Position numbers and translations under genes: made by a program. Positions 1 through 12,500 of a stretch of 64,000 nt of DNA are shown here, one piece after another. The stretch comes from Micromussa lordhowensis (Eukaryota; Cnidaria; Anthozoa; Scleractinia; Lobophylliidae). The notes beneath the pieces are model-generated. The model was given only the letters and a program-made list of their open reading frames with translations, was not told the DNA's origin and did not search any database. The stretch spans positions 7,569,424 through 7,633,423 of the forward strand of contig OZ026598.1 in assembly GCA_964020085.1 (NCBI GenBank). Reading direction: 5' to 3'. The stretch's first letter is position 1. Every line of letters begins with the position of its first letter.

Positions 1-206
1 GGAGGTAAACAAAGGGAGAATATTGCAATAAATATTGCATTGAAATTTAAAAAAATCAGCTATGAAATTAAATCCCTGATCTCACAACTCTAAATGTCCT
101 TAAACTTACTCCAAGCAATGGCAAAAAACAGAGAGAGGAGAAAAAGAAAAGGGGAGTAAGAGAGTGGATGAAAAAAAAAAAAAATACTGACACTCCGTCT
201 ACTTTA
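1..206 (+). repeat. Left terminal inverted repeat of 4.6-kb transposon
   Basis: Inverted match to 4402-4600 running from GGAGGTAAACAAAGGGAG to about ACACTCCGTCTACTT. Differences are confined to homopolymer lengths and a few bases. Confidence 0.8.
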
Positions 207-344
207 GAGACGCTTGATTTCTTGACACTGTTTTCATATATAGATATGCTGGATTTATGAAAACGCTGTTAAAGAACGGCGTGCCCTAACCGAAGTCTCA
301 AAAGTTGGCGATATAAGAATTGAAAGGTAAGTCAGTATTTTTTT

Positions 345-578
345 GATGTAAGTATATATGAAATAATTCATATATTTGAACTGCGGTCATAGATGAAAGT
401 GAAGAATGATCCTCGCAGTGAATTTTCCAATTTAAGCAACTGGAAAGAAGAAGCCTGAAAAAAATCAGGCTTCTTCTTTCCAGTTGCTTAAATTGAAAAA
501 TTCACTGCGAGGATCATTCTTCACTTTCATCTGTGACCGCAGTTCAAATATATGAATTATTTCATATATACTTACATC
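345..578. repeat. Long foldback made of two inverted SINE tails
   Basis: Arms 345-458 and 465-578 are almost perfectly complementary, meeting at an A-rich centre flanked by GCCTGA/TCAGGC. The right arm continues into the tRNA-like SINE, so the structure looks like two tail-to-tail SINE copies. Confidence 0.8.
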
Positions 579-673
579 ATTTCACTCCTCACGGGAAGAT
601 ATGAACTCAACAAATGACCTCGCTCCTAATGTGTGGCTTCATAGTTTAGTTGGTAGAGCATCGCACCGGTATC

Positions 674-707
<34 letters not shown>

Positions 708-783
708 TGATTTTTTTCAGGCTTCTTCTTTCCAGTTGCTTAAATTGGAAAATTCACTGCGAGGATCATTCTTCACTTTCATC
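465..783 (+). mobile_element. tRNA-derived SINE with duplicated tail
   Basis: A tRNA-like head (635-706) is followed by a tail at 707-783 containing CTGATTTTTTTCAGGCTTC. The same tail sequence precedes the head (465-531), and an inverted copy lies at 345-458. A related tRNA-headed element with the same CAGGC tail hairpin is at 46860-46935 on the minus strand. The repetition points to a dispersed SINE family rather than a single-copy tRNA gene. Confidence 0.65.
635..706 (+). pseudogene. tRNA-like cloverleaf (Thr-GGU-like), SINE head
   Basis: 72 nt fold as a cloverleaf. The acceptor is GGCTTCA/TGAAGCC (7 bp), the D arm is GTTT/GAGC, and the T arm is ACGGG-TTCGAAT-CCCGT with an intact B-box. 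The anticodon arm has an A-C mismatch at its base, and position 33 is C instead of the nearly invariant U, with GGU at 34-36. I therefore read it as a SINE promoter head, not a working tRNA. Confidence 0.6.
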
Positions 784-938
784 AGTAGTTTTTTCTTATC
801 AACTGGTTTAACTACATTTTATGGCTCTCCTTTTCCCTTTTTTTGTCTAATCTTCATAGCTTGTGTATCTTCATGTAGTGTTTTCTACTCTTTTTACTTT
901 CTGGAATTTTAGTATCCATTTCTTTTTTTTTTCAGCTG

Positions 939-1328
939 TTGTGCATGCATTCTAAGCACATGGACTTTCGACGGGAACTCTCAAACAGCTTGCACGAAAT
1001 AATAAATGGCCTCGAAGGGAGTGACCAACAGACCGTTAGTTTAAGGCTAGAGGTTTTGTATGAGACCGCGTTGATTAATGGGGACGTACCTCTAGATGTA
1101 GACTTTCTAAAAGTCCTTTCAATAAGGTCGACTTGTGGCAAGTCTACTCTAGATGCCATTGATGTAATTGACCAAGCACGCAAACAACTCATTGCAAATC
1201 AGAATCTTCAACAGCCTTTTCACAGCTATCAAGCACCACTATTGAATGACTGCGGATGGGCAACGCGGAAGACCCAAGTTTTCGATATCGGAGCAACAGT
1301 TATTGTTTTTGCTGCGGAGCGAGCGTAG
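939..1328 (+). CDS. Possible exon of a transposon-carried protein, unknown
   Basis: A 129-codon open frame follows a pyrimidine tract and CAG (about 925-936), so it could be an internal or first coding exon after a 3' splice site. The first ~100 residues have ordinary amphipathic protein composition (DFRRELSNSLHEIINGLEG and following). No motif is recognised. The end runs into low-complexity sequence with repeats of GAGCGA, so the real 3' limit is probably earlier. It lies inside the 4.6-kb transposon and may be captured host sequence or a transposase relic. Confidence 0.25.
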   Translation: MCMHSKHMDFRRELSNSLHEIINGLEGSDQQTVSLRLEVLYETALINGDVPLDVDFLKVLSIRSTCGKSTLDAIDVIDQARKQLIANQNLQQPFHSYQAPLLNDCGWATRKTQVFDIGATVIVFAAERA

Positions 1329-1400
1329 CGAGCGAGCAGCAACATAAACAGGATTTAAGAAGAATATATAAAAGGGAGTACGATTCTCGAATTCATCACT

Positions 1401-1512
1401 TTTTACCAGAATGCATTGCGCCTATTTACCAGAATGCATTGCGCCTTCTACCAGAATGCATTGCGCCTTTTTACCAGAAAGCATTGCGCCTTCTACCAGA
1501 ATGTATTGCGCC
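1401..1512 (+). repeat. Minisatellite, five copies of ACCAGAATGCATTGCGCC
   Basis: Five imperfect copies of a ~23-bp unit in which ACCAGAATGCATTGCGCC alternates with short T/C-rich spacers. Overlapping frames across it give artificial repetitive ORFs. Confidence 0.85.
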
Positions 1513-3480
1513 ACGAACAACACGCGAGGTTGTGACACCGTTGTGCTGTCGTCCTTTTTCGCTGGATTGCAATTGGTTGAGGTTCGTTATGGTTTGCTTT
1601 GATTTACCTGCTGTAAAGCGATGTGAGCGAGATCGTGCTTGGCTTTCACAACCCTTGCTGTTGTCGTTAATGCAGAATTTTCTGGACGATTAATTGTCGC
1701 TTCTTAATTTAAAACCTAGTGCGTCAATTTCGTAGCGGTCTCGGCGCCTTCGTCAAATTCTCAATGAAGAGAAATCGCCGATACTTAGGCTTGTAGAATA
1801 ATTAAAACAAACGAGAATCGTAGAACACGCTAATTTATATCTGCTGCGATCGATTTGTTTCTATCCAAACACGATTTTTTTTAAAGTAAACTTAATTAGA
1901 ATAATTTTATCAGTATTTTAGCTTTTACTGTTATTTTGTATATTTTAGCATAGTTTTATTTTTTAGCTTTTTAGAGTTGGCGTGATGTCGTTCCACGATT
2001 TTGCCGACATAATGATATTTAGATTTAGAATTTAATCTAAAACTTTTCACACATCGCAACGGACGCGAGCCCATCCGGAGTCTGTCACATTCCATTCTAG
2101 AGACATGTGAGTACCAGTTTAGAATTTATAAGTCAGCTTTCTACTCTTACAATTTCCACATCTTTCGTTTATTTGGATTTGGTAAAGAGGAGGCTGATGT
2201 CTATCAATTCATGTCCAAACAGTTAAGATCACCATGTGCTTTTGTCAAGATCCCGTCACGATCATCAGCTATGCGTCATATGTAATAATGTGTCCTTGTT
2301 GTTTTTCGCAGACATTAGAGAGATTAAGTTTGACGTTTACGGCAAACGGCAAACGGCAAAAATGAAACTTTTGCCGTCTGTCTTCAGCTCTCTGTACAGT
2401 AGAATCAAAATATTTGTATTTGCAGTGAATAGTAAGAGACACTTTTCTATTTTTCTATCACTTATTTAAGGGTAACATGAAAAGAATAGAAAAACAGAGG
2501 AAATATTTACCGTTGGCCGTCTGCAGTAAACGTCAGGCTTAAACTCTCTAATATTACCTCTGTTTTTCTATTCTTTTCATGTTACCCTTAAATAAGTGAT
2601 AGAAAAATAGAAAAGTGTCTCTTACTATTCACTGCAAATACAAATATTTTGATTCTACTGTACAGAGAGCTGAAGACAGACGGCAAAAGTTTCATTTTTG
2701 CCGTTTGCCGTTTGCCGTAAACGTCAAACTTAATCTCTCTATTATGGAAATCTGCGCCACGAACAACACGAGGATGTCATTACAGTCTTTTCGCGTGGAT
2801 TCCAATGAAATTTTGCTCTGACTTACCTGTAAAACGATGTGCAGGAGATCATGATTGACTTTCATAAATCTTGCTTTTGCTTTTAATGCAGTACGAGAAA
2901 GTTTGTACAAATCTGGACGCCCGGGTTAATTTGGACGATTAATTGCATGTGCAACTTATTTTAAACAACTACAGAATGCAGGGCCACTTTTAAACATTCA
3001 CCAACGAGCCGGCTCGTTTGGCTCGGCAGTGGAAAAATTTGTATGGCGTTAGCTGTTGAGTTCATATATTTAGCAGCTCGTTTGGCTCGGCAGTGTATAA
3101 AAGAACGAGGAATAATTGTATGCGCGTTAAGTGTAAAATTCGTATATTTAGCGGCTCGTTGGGCTCGAAGAGAAATCGTCGTTTCTAAGACTTGCAGAAT
3201 AATTAAAACAAACGGATGCTACGATCAATTCCTTTTCATCCAAACAGTTTTAGCAGTTTCACATATCCGGCGATCGACTAGCCTGCGAACGCAGACCTAT
3301 TCCCGGCTGCTCATGACTGGTGCCGCCTGCGTAGACAAGCGACAGCCAAAAATAGTTCGCGGGTTAGCGATCAACGCATTTTCGATACTGTTAACACTCT
3401 AGACTTGATGCGTACTAGTACCGAATTTATAAGTGAGATTTCTGCTCCTAGAATTTCCACATCTTTCGAATTTCATCTCG
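1509..3480. repeat. Diverged internal direct duplication
   Basis: Segment ~1509-2190 and segment ~2752-3480 share an ordered series of similar stretches: GCCACGAACAACACG, GACGATTAATTG, AGAATAATTAAAACAAACG, and AATTTCCACATCTTTCG. They are heavily diverged. The foldback at 2318-2742 sits between the two halves. No coding function is seen in either copy. Confidence 0.55.
2318..2742. repeat. Foldback/MITE built from AGAGATTAAGTTTGACG ends
   Basis: Left arm 2318-2500 and right arm 2555-2742 are nearly perfect inverted copies containing a repeated CGGCAAACGGCAAACGGC motif. The ~55-bp spacer contains a degenerate third copy of the end. This suggests one complete ~240-bp MITE joined to an inverted partial copy. 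Confidence 0.75.
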
Positions 3481-4110
3481 ATTTTCTGGTAAACTTGGGG
3501 GAGGTAGGCTGCGTATCATGTGTGTATGTGTATGTGCTTTATTGTCTCGATCCCTTGTCTTGTCACGCCTCGCCATCGATTCGTCATGATGCATTAAGTT
3601 GACAAAAAAGAACAGTTTTTAAGTTACACACCACAATTTGACACTACTTTAAGAAATAAAGGTTATAGTGTAAGACTTGGAACGCGCAGATAGAGTGTCA
3701 ATGACTACGTAAAATATGTCTTTATCAACAGTGTGCCGCAGCATTACTATCTTTTAGATATCCTAGTTTAGAGGTATAAAGAGGAGAACTTCACTGTTTT
3801 TAGTTGTGGTATACGCCATCACTTTTGCTTTATTTTGCCGCAGTACTAAGGAGAGTTAGAGTTACCCTGCGAGCAGTCGCTTTCTCTTAAAAACAGACAG
3901 GCGTGGGAATGGACTGTCAAACAGTCTCCTATTCCAAAGCTTCATATGTATCTTCTGTTTCATTCTGCCTGTGAAGTTTTGTATTTCCATCAACACATTG
4001 ACATCTACAATCTAGCCGCTGTGATTTTTTTGTGAAAACGCTATATCTTTCACAGTGTAAAATGGGGTTGACAGGCCTGCACGACTCCCAAGCGCGTGTT
4101 TAAACCTTTT

Positions 4111-4420
4111 TCATAGCTTGGCTTTCACGAGTATATCTTTGCGCGAACGCCCTCTTTTGTATGAAATGAGGGGCGGATCTCTGTAGATTTCGCTCAGTAA
4201 TGGTTGTTGTTCAATTAAATGCCATTTTTTCATGAGAATTTGTTTAGATTTGGAACTGATGGTTGATATGTTGTGACAAAAGCAAAAACTTCTTTTGCCT
4301 TCTTTTTGTTTTGGTTGGAGGGCTAATTTCCTCCCATCAAATTTCACTTCTAAGAGAGTCGTCTCAATTAACTTCTCCGGGTAACCTAGACGTAACCTAG
4401 AAGTAGACGGAGTGTCAGTA
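4111..4420 (-). pseudogene. Penelope-type retroelement RT C-terminal fragment
   Basis: On the minus strand the residues KKWHLIEQQPLLSEIY and the following DPPLISYKRGRSRKDILV are typical of the region after the RT domain of Penelope-like or related GIY-YIG retroelements (H-x-I-x-x-x-P-L-x-x-I-F-x-x-P-P pattern). The ORF starts inside the transposon's right TIR, so only a fragment was captured. There is no RT catalytic motif nearby. Family assignment is from remembered consensus patterns. Confidence 0.45.
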
Positions 4421-4600
4421 TTTTTTTTTTCATCCACTCTCTTACCCCCCTTTTCTTTTTCTCCTCTCTCTGTTTTTTGCCATTGCTTGGAGTAAGTTTA
4501 AGGACATTTAGAGTTGTGAGATCAGGGATTTAATTTCATAGCTGATTTTTTTTATTTTCAATGCAATATTTATTGCAATATTCTCCCTTTGTTTACCTCC
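4402..4600 (-). repeat. Right terminal inverted repeat of 4.6-kb transposon
   Basis: Mirror of 1-206. It ends ...TTTGTTTACCTCC before AGCAAACGAG, which marks the right boundary of the element. Confidence 0.8.
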
Positions 4601-5069
4601 AGCAAACGAGAGAGGACTTCCTATGTTACGTTACTGATTATTGCGTGACACAAAATTTAATCATTGAACAGTAGTTATGTAATAAACAGTTCTCTCGTCT
4701 AGTAGATGGTACTTTTCGCAGCCTTGACCGACTACAAGAGTTTATCAACGATCCAATTAATTCAAAAAGTACAACGGAGTTTAAAATGACGATGGGAACA
4801 TCGACAATCAGTGAAACAATGGAATTTAATACAGCAGAGAGCACATGGAAATGTAATATTATTGTGTCGGGTTTTTGTGGTGAAATGATATTCCGTGAAA
4901 TAACATAAGCATTTATTCTTGAACTGCAGGGAATTCATACAGCCTTGTGAAACGAAATAAGGAAGGAGACTTACCAAAATAGGATGAAACGAGGTTACAG
5001 ACATCACGCTGACTGAATGAGCTCTCAATGTTTGGCGCCAAAATTTCACAAGTGTGACGTCATACCGAC
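4601..5069. other. Non-coding flank, nothing recognised
   Basis: AT-rich sequence between the left transposon and the degenerate tandem array. The short ORFs look random. Confidence 0.5.
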
Positions 5070-5700
5070 CTCTGTCTCAGTTTACTCTTGGCTGTTCCAT
5101 TCGTGTTTTGTATTTTTGGTGGTTTCGGCGCACTGATGTCACGCCACCTATACCCAGTTTCACGCTAGACCAACTTCGTAGCAATACTCTATTACTTAAG
5201 ATACTATGTTTCATGCATTGCATTGCTGAGCTAGTTCTGAACATGTTCTGCTCACTTATTATCGCCCTAATCAGACTGGATGTATCCTGAACATTTCACG
5301 CAACGCTGTGCCAATGTTACGCTGTACCACTTCACGCCGAGCTGTGTACGTGGTCTTAGGCTGCACCGTCTGAATGTATGCCAAGCTATTTCACGCAAAG
5401 CTGTGCTATTTGATATTACGCTGTATAACTTCACCAAATACTGTGCCATTTCATCCGGGGCTGACTCATTCGACATCAGGCTGAACTGTTTCGCTCGACT
5501 CTGTGCCATTTCATGCTCAGCTATTTCATCTTACCCTGTATCAATTGTTACTATGCTCTGCCATTTCATGTAACGCTATCCCATTTGACATCACTCTAGC
5601 CCAGTTTAAACTATGCTGTGCCGCTTGAACAGAAAGAGCTAGCCTATTCGTTCTTTGACATAACCAGATCTTTTTATGTTGTACCATTTAACAAACTGGA
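5070..5700 (+). repeat. Highly degenerate ~23-bp tandem array
   Basis: The phrase GCTGTGCCATTTCA recurs with many substitutions at roughly 20-25-bp spacing (for example around 5300, 5400, 5440, 5500, 5560, 5610). The decay indicates an old minisatellite. ORFs crossing it in either direction are repeat artefacts. Confidence 0.6.
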
Positions 5701-6286
5701 GCTAAACTACTTACATTTAGACTGAATCAATCGGGTGTTCGTTGTACCTTTTTGACAAGGGCGGCTAGACAGTTTCTAAACTGTCTAAACCATTTACTGG
5801 TTGAGTATCCCATTCCACCAAAGACAACCGGTCCAAGTGCATTGGAACTGCATCATTTCCATATAACCTGTATCAACTAACAAAGGACGTTTAAACCATT
5901 TCTGTTTATGCTAGACTGTTTGTATTGTTTGTATTTTTGGTGGTGAAGGCGGCCCATACCCAATCACAGACGAGGATTTTAATTGGTTTCGGAACTGGTC
6001 GGTTAAGAGTAGAATCCCAGGGGCTCCTCTTTCGTTCTTGTAAACTTGACCGCCTCGACTTTCTCATGACCCAACTAGCTGCCCCTGGGTCTCCGAGGAT
6101 GGGATATTCCATATTCTTCTGTATTTTTGAAAATGTGCAGCAATTATTTTTCATGTCATAGGCACTTACATGTACAGTGTCTCATGAAACCAAGTAAAAT
6201 ATTTCATTTCTGATCATGAATACGATATTTGTAAAGTACTGTGCTTGATAAAATTATTAATAGGAACCCACATATTAACAGCTTAC

Positions 6287-9200
6287 TTGACATGCTGCTG
6301 CGATTATTCGCCCATCCTTACTGAAGCAGCAGTGTGTAGGAATTGTCTTCTTGCCTGTATGAATCAACATAAACAATTTTAAAATCATCTGCGTTTCACA
6401 AAATACAGGCAACACTTCACCATAGGCCTGCACGCTGGGGTTAGAGCTACATTGTCTTGCCTTGTTTGTTCCTGGTCTTGATAACAGTTTTGTTTTTCTT
6501 GGGGTTCTCTGTGTTCCATATCCTCACAGTCCTACAAACAAAGAGAATGATGAGAAAAATAACAAGCTGCATTGCATTAGACTTTGTTTATGTACATCTT
6601 TATGTCACACTGAGAGCTAAGAATCGCACAGCAAACAGAGAAGGTGTACATGTACTTAACAACTTACTTCAACACATAATTTAATAGATAGCGAAGCCTT
6701 GCACATGTATATGTAAATTTAAGATAGGACATGACCGCAATAGGCAAAAACCTAATGAACAGATACATGTACATGTACGAGTGTCATAAATATGAGTTTT
6801 CAATTTTGACCAAGCACTTGCAATGGGCTTCATGATTAGATTTAGTAAACACTACCACATAGTTGTACTGCTCAATAGCTCTCATCTGAATAATAAGGTG
6901 TAATCCACTGACTTAAGAGTTAGAACCCTCCTTGCACAGCCTCATAAACAGTACCACATGAAAGTACTGCTTAATACCTGTCACACTGTCATGGAGTTTC
7001 ATCCACAGAGCTCAAACTTAGCACCATGTTGTATGTTAACAGCATAATAAATAGCATCACATGAAAGTATGGCTGATAGCTTTCACTTGAATGATCAGAT
7101 TGACTCAAGGCTTCAAAGTGACATGAAATCCACCAACGATCATGTACATGCAACGTACTGATACTACATACTTACATGTGTACATGAGAAAGGTACCTAT
7201 TTCTATAAAGTAAATTGTGCCTCATGCATACCATTGCACAATTCAACAAGTACACATTAAAAGGCTTAGTACGACACAGGGAGGGAAAATTGAAAAAGGG
7301 AAGTGAGCTGGAGACAATAGTGTTCACGAGTGTGTTCTGAATAGACTTTTCTAGCTCTTTCTGCATTACATAATCCTTTTGTATTAGATTTGTAATCGTA
7401 CATTTGTTTTACATTTTTCACATATATTAGTTCATAGTCATGTATATTAATTTTTCTTCACAAAAATATGATTAATTCTAATCCTCGGTTTGGAGGTAGA
7501 GACCTTATCTTTTGGACACTTGGACTACAGTATAGATTCATTAGTCAAGGCATGGACATTTGGACTGTTGTAGATTCTTAGTCAAGGTATCATTTTGTTT
7601 AAGTTTAGTTTGTGCAAACGTGTGTAATAGAAATAGAATCAACGTTTATCTGGTAAACAGGAAGAACCCTGCACATACCCATCATTGCTGCATGATATGA
7701 ACTCGTCTTTAACCTTTGGATTCCAGCACGCACTGTTTAACATAGCGACATGACCCTGGAGAGACAAATGAATTTGTTGCCACTGATGATTACAGGGAGC
7801 AAATTGAATTCAAAATTGCATAGCGGAAATTAGTCTGTAGAAAAAGACTAACTAGCACATCTGGTACATCACAAGGACAGAGCAAAAAACATGTACTGGT
7901 ATATCAAAATACTGTACATGTAAGTTACAGCAGGTTTTAGTGAGTTTGAAATAAAAATGACCAAAGTACATTATTTTACAATTCTTCAAAAATCAAGACA
8001 ATCCCATACAAGAGACTTTTATGAACAGCATGCCTCCTGTGACAGTGCGCAAACCATAAAAAGTGCAATTGTCTTTTGTTTGAAACCACTATACATGTAC
8101 TGTAGTTATGCTTCTATTTGACTGATCAATAGGTCTTATGCATGATTATGTCACATGCTCAAAATTCAACACCAAGCCTTGTTTACAAGAAATTTTTTCA
8201 AACATTTGGCACCTCCATGTTGTTTTCATGAGGGTATTCTTTTGATCTTTACTTGTCTGGGAATTTGTCGACATCCAAGATAACATTTTGCAATTTGCAT
8301 TTATAATGCAAGGCTTGGTTACCATGGTGAAATTAATTACTTATCTGATGTTATCATACATGTACATGTATATACATGTATTAAGGGCTATTCCAAACCA
8401 GGAAGTTTTCTGAGGTACTTTTTATTGGATGATAGACACTGTAATTTTAATTACTGCACTTGATACAAACAATTCATCTTTTAGATGCCAGATTATTCTA
8501 TAGTGAAACAGGGGCAAGTGGAAAACCACAAGAAGGGACGGTAAAAAGTAAAAAAAGACGAGATGAGACAGTGGTACATGTATGTGGAGTTTCACTGTAC
8601 ATACATGTACACAACACACTTAAATATCTTTAACATACTTTTGTGTTGGTCATGTCAACAATATACTGATCTCCTTTCACACACTCGAGAACTTCAAACC
8701 CATCTCTGTCAATCACTTTTGCCTGAAAATGTAATAATCATTTATTACAAATTAACAAAACAGGTCAAATATCAGTATACAATGTACTCTCTGTGTGTAG
8801 AAGGAGTTCTCAGACTCATGCAATAAGTCATCATACATGTAACTCTGAAGGTGTTTGAATATCTTATTAAATATTATTTTGCATACAGATCTCTGAATCT
8901 GACTTTACAATGTTCAGAGTTAAATTGGCATAAAAACAAGGGTGACAAAACTCGCCAAGCTGCTTACAATCTCCTATAAAAATCCAAGACTGAGAGAGAG
9001 TTTGAGATCAAATGTTCAAAAATTTTCTAAGAACAAGGTTTTCCTGATACCATTTGGTAAACCTCTTGGTACCCCTTACAATGGCAATTGTTATGTATAA
9101 GATAAATATCTCATCATCACCTGTGCATTTCCAGCAGCAATAAGAACCGTATCACCAGTGATACTGTATTGTATAGACTTGATCTGATGACACTCAAAAG

Positions 9201-9467
9201 GCTGTAGAGTTCTGAAGGCCCGACGAGAAGCATCCATTGCATTGAAATCCCAGAATTTCACCTGAAAAGCAAACAAGACACCTGTATAACTGTGATCATT
9301 GTTAATATTTGAACAATGAAAAAGTTTAGCATGTATCATAGCGGAGCTCCGGCGGCCGAAGGCCGCCAAGCGGAGCCCCATACCCATATTAGGAAACTGA
9401 AGGGAACCCATGAACTGATTTTCTCATGTGTATCATGGCTAGCGGTATTGCTCGTGGGCGCGTACGC

Positions 9468-9502
<35 letters not shown>

Positions 9503-12500
9503 GGTGGAGTCGCGCAACATGGCGGCCACAGTTGACACGTAAACCAAAACGAGGCTTCAGTTTTCGCGGGCTTTCCTTGTAGGTTGACAGAGCACATGTA
9601 CCCTTGGTTTAAAGCGTCCTTTGGACATCCATGTTGCAGTCAATTGACACCTGTCAAAACAAGGAATCCACTGACCAGTATCACGTGACCATATCGCGGG
9701 CTCAAGTTCAGGGCTCATCGAGGTCACGTGTTTTTTTAAAGTTGACCGCTGCCCAAGTGCTGCTTTTTTCGATTAGATCGCGGGCTCATGTCAGGATTAA
9801 CTTGCTGTAAACAGCGTAGGGTTGGTAGGAAGCCGGTTAACGCTAACCCAGGATTAAAATTTAACCGAATTATAACCTTTTCTTTTGTACAAAGTTTTTT
9901 CACTGCTTTTGTTTTGCGTATTTTGCTTTCATTAAAATTCAAAACACAAAAACAATATACAGAAAATCTCACCGCAAAGTTACAAAACTCAAATCAAAAT
10001 TCTACTTTATCCTCGGCTAGTTTGATCGGGCTCTGAACAACCCGGCCCAGGAGCTACGCTTTTAGGCTGGCCTAAATCTATATATTAATCCATTATAGAT
10101 CTGTAGTGAGAAAATGGAATTAATTATAAAAAGATGGCACTGTACTGTGCATGTACAGTACATTTGTGTACTAATTACCTCAAAATCATAACCTCCTGTA
10201 ACAAGCCGAGATCCAGATGGGTCCAAAGCAAGGGCAGATACCTAAAATCAATACATAACATTTAATGATTGACTAGACCTATTTTAACCGTGACACATAC
10301 ATGTACATGTTGAACAGTTACTGAAGAGGGCATGCTTATTTATAAACAATTGCATGTTTTGTAGGCAAGACTAAAAAGACAATGTAATATACCTTCAGGG
10401 TTGTCAGTAGGTTTTTGAGTTGTTTTTGAGTAGCGGGTTTCATCCAAAGAGTAGGTGGCTACTTCCATTTTATTTCTCCAATATCATGCTCAGAACTGAC
10501 CTAGATGTACTAACATTTGGAGTAACCGGCACAATATTCAAAATAGCTGGTGAAATGCGCCGGTTGCCGGCTTATTTTGAAAACCTTGTATGTTCTGGAC
10601 ACTATTCTTATACATGTGTCTGAAATCAAACTGGTCAAAATCATCAAATAGAAGAAGAAAACGTAAGACCCTTACTCAGATAGTACTGTACAATGTATTA
10701 AGAGGAATTATAAAACTTCTTGGTCATAGAAAAACAAATCAATCACTCCTAAAGAGACTTTTACCAAGTTGATCGGATACATTTTACAAGTGAAGGGGTG
10801 CATGGAATAAAGCCCTAAGTGACTTTTAGAAAGCTTTGAGGTACATGTACTGTACATGTAGCTAAGATTGAAATACCTTCCAGCCATTGTTACAGTTTAC
10901 TCTGGTTCTAATTATTGTCTAAAAAGAACTCTTAATTAATACTAGTTCTGTTTAAAAAAATTTGAAAATCTGAGTAAACTGTAACAATAGCTGGAAGATA
11001 CATGTATTTCAATGCTGGCTAACTCAAAGTTTTCCTAAAGTCACTTAGGGCTTTATTGCAAGCACCCCTTCAAGTATCATGTGATTACTACATGTAGGTA
11101 CAAGTGCACTGTACCACGATCTTGTATTAATTACTAATGCTGTGATTTCTACTGTGAGTTACATGTACATTTGTACACTCAACTGTTTTGTTGCCATGGT
11201 CCAAAGAGATTTCATGGCTGATGGGTATCCTCGTCTCAATACTCTGACAAAAAAACAGAAACAAAATTTTTCAAATGCAACAATTATCAGGGCGCGACAA
11301 AAGTGCTGTCCGATAGCCCAGGGCTAGTGGAATGACTTGTTGGGCTAGCGCTTTCTTATCATAGCTTGCCCGACGGGCAAGCATCGATGGTTCCTCTTTC
11401 CTAATGATAAAATGAAAGTTTATACCAAAAAGTGTCTAGCAGAAAGCTCCTCAGACCTTGGGGCTAGTAACCTCAAGTAATAGCTTGCCCAAAGGGCAAC
11501 TTCATCATCGCATTTTCGCCTCACCCTGATTATATTAATTTATGATTTTGTCACATACTGGACAACTTCAACTCCTATTCTCCATACAAACTCTTTTGCT
11601 ATGTTTGGATGACCTGTGACTAGACCATTCAAAACTCAAAACATTTTCAACTCCTTTTAGTGCAAAGTCTGTAGGTCAAGTCTTATCTAAACAATTTAAA
11701 TGTACCACAATTACATGTATCTGAAGGCCAAAAACAATTGTGTGAAGGCCAGATTACCATAGAAGAATGCAAAAGAAAGTCTCCGGGAAATGACAGAATC
11801 CCAATTGTACATGTATTCTGCAAAAACTGTTGGGATCTCATTTGTCAACTGTTCATTAATTGCATTAATGAGTCCTTCGTAAAGGAAGAAATGCTGAATT
11901 TCTAAAAGCAAGCTGTCCTTACTTTAATAGAAAACAAGGGAAAGATCGCATGTTAATAGAAAATTGGAGACCCATCTCTCTCTCTGTCAAAGTTGATATT
12001 AAAGTAATCTCGCAAGTGATTGCTTCCAGAATTAAAAGTGTGTTCCCTATACATGTATATCTTTCACTGCAATCAAACTGGTTACGTCAAAGATCGGCAT
12101 ATTGGTTAGACTGCAGTAAGATAGATTTTTGGCATCATGGATTTCACAGAACAGAAAAATATACCTGGTTTGATATTTTTCCATTTTCATAAAGCTTTTG
12201 ACACTTAAGAGTAAGTAAGTAAGACTTTATTTAACGAGGGATAGATAAGCACCTTTTATAAAAAATCAAAGTTGTGTGATAAATAATGGGCTGTCATCAG
12301 AATACTTTAACCTTACACGTGGAATTAGTCAGAAGTGGAGAAGGAGCCAACACTCATCGCGGCCGGTAATGGCTGGCACAGGAGTCAATGGGTTAACAAA
12401 TTTAACATCTTTAGAATAAGTTTTGCAGAATTCCTGGCATTTTTCAGCTTGCTTTTGATAGATTTCCACCAACTTTTATCACATTAAAAGGACTCATCTT

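Larger units (their letters stand above)
1..4600. mobile_element. TIR DNA transposon, non-autonomous or decayed
   Basis: The first ~206 bases match, as an inverted repeat, the stretch 4402-4600. Both ends begin GGAGGTAAACAAAGGGAG and differ only by small indels in A/G runs. The left end coincides with the window edge, so the left target duplication cannot be read and the true end could lie slightly outside. I see no transposase. The interior holds a possible exon, a SINE, foldbacks, a minisatellite, a diverged internal duplication and a retroelement fragment. The superfamily is not assigned. Confidence 0.75.

Noticed and set aside
635..706. Functional tRNA-Thr gene
   Set aside because: C at position 33, an anticodon-stem mismatch and a repeated SINE tail argue for a SINE head.
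1401..1512. CRISPR-like array of spaced repeats
   Set aside because: The spacers are near-identical short T/C runs, and this is animal DNA. It is a minisatellite.
5280..5573. Cys/Phe-rich ORFs on both strands
   Set aside because: Artefacts of the degenerate tandem array.
9316..9582. Arg-rich ORF on the plus strand
   Set aside because: Produced by an ACG microsatellite and a palindromic repeat inside an intron.
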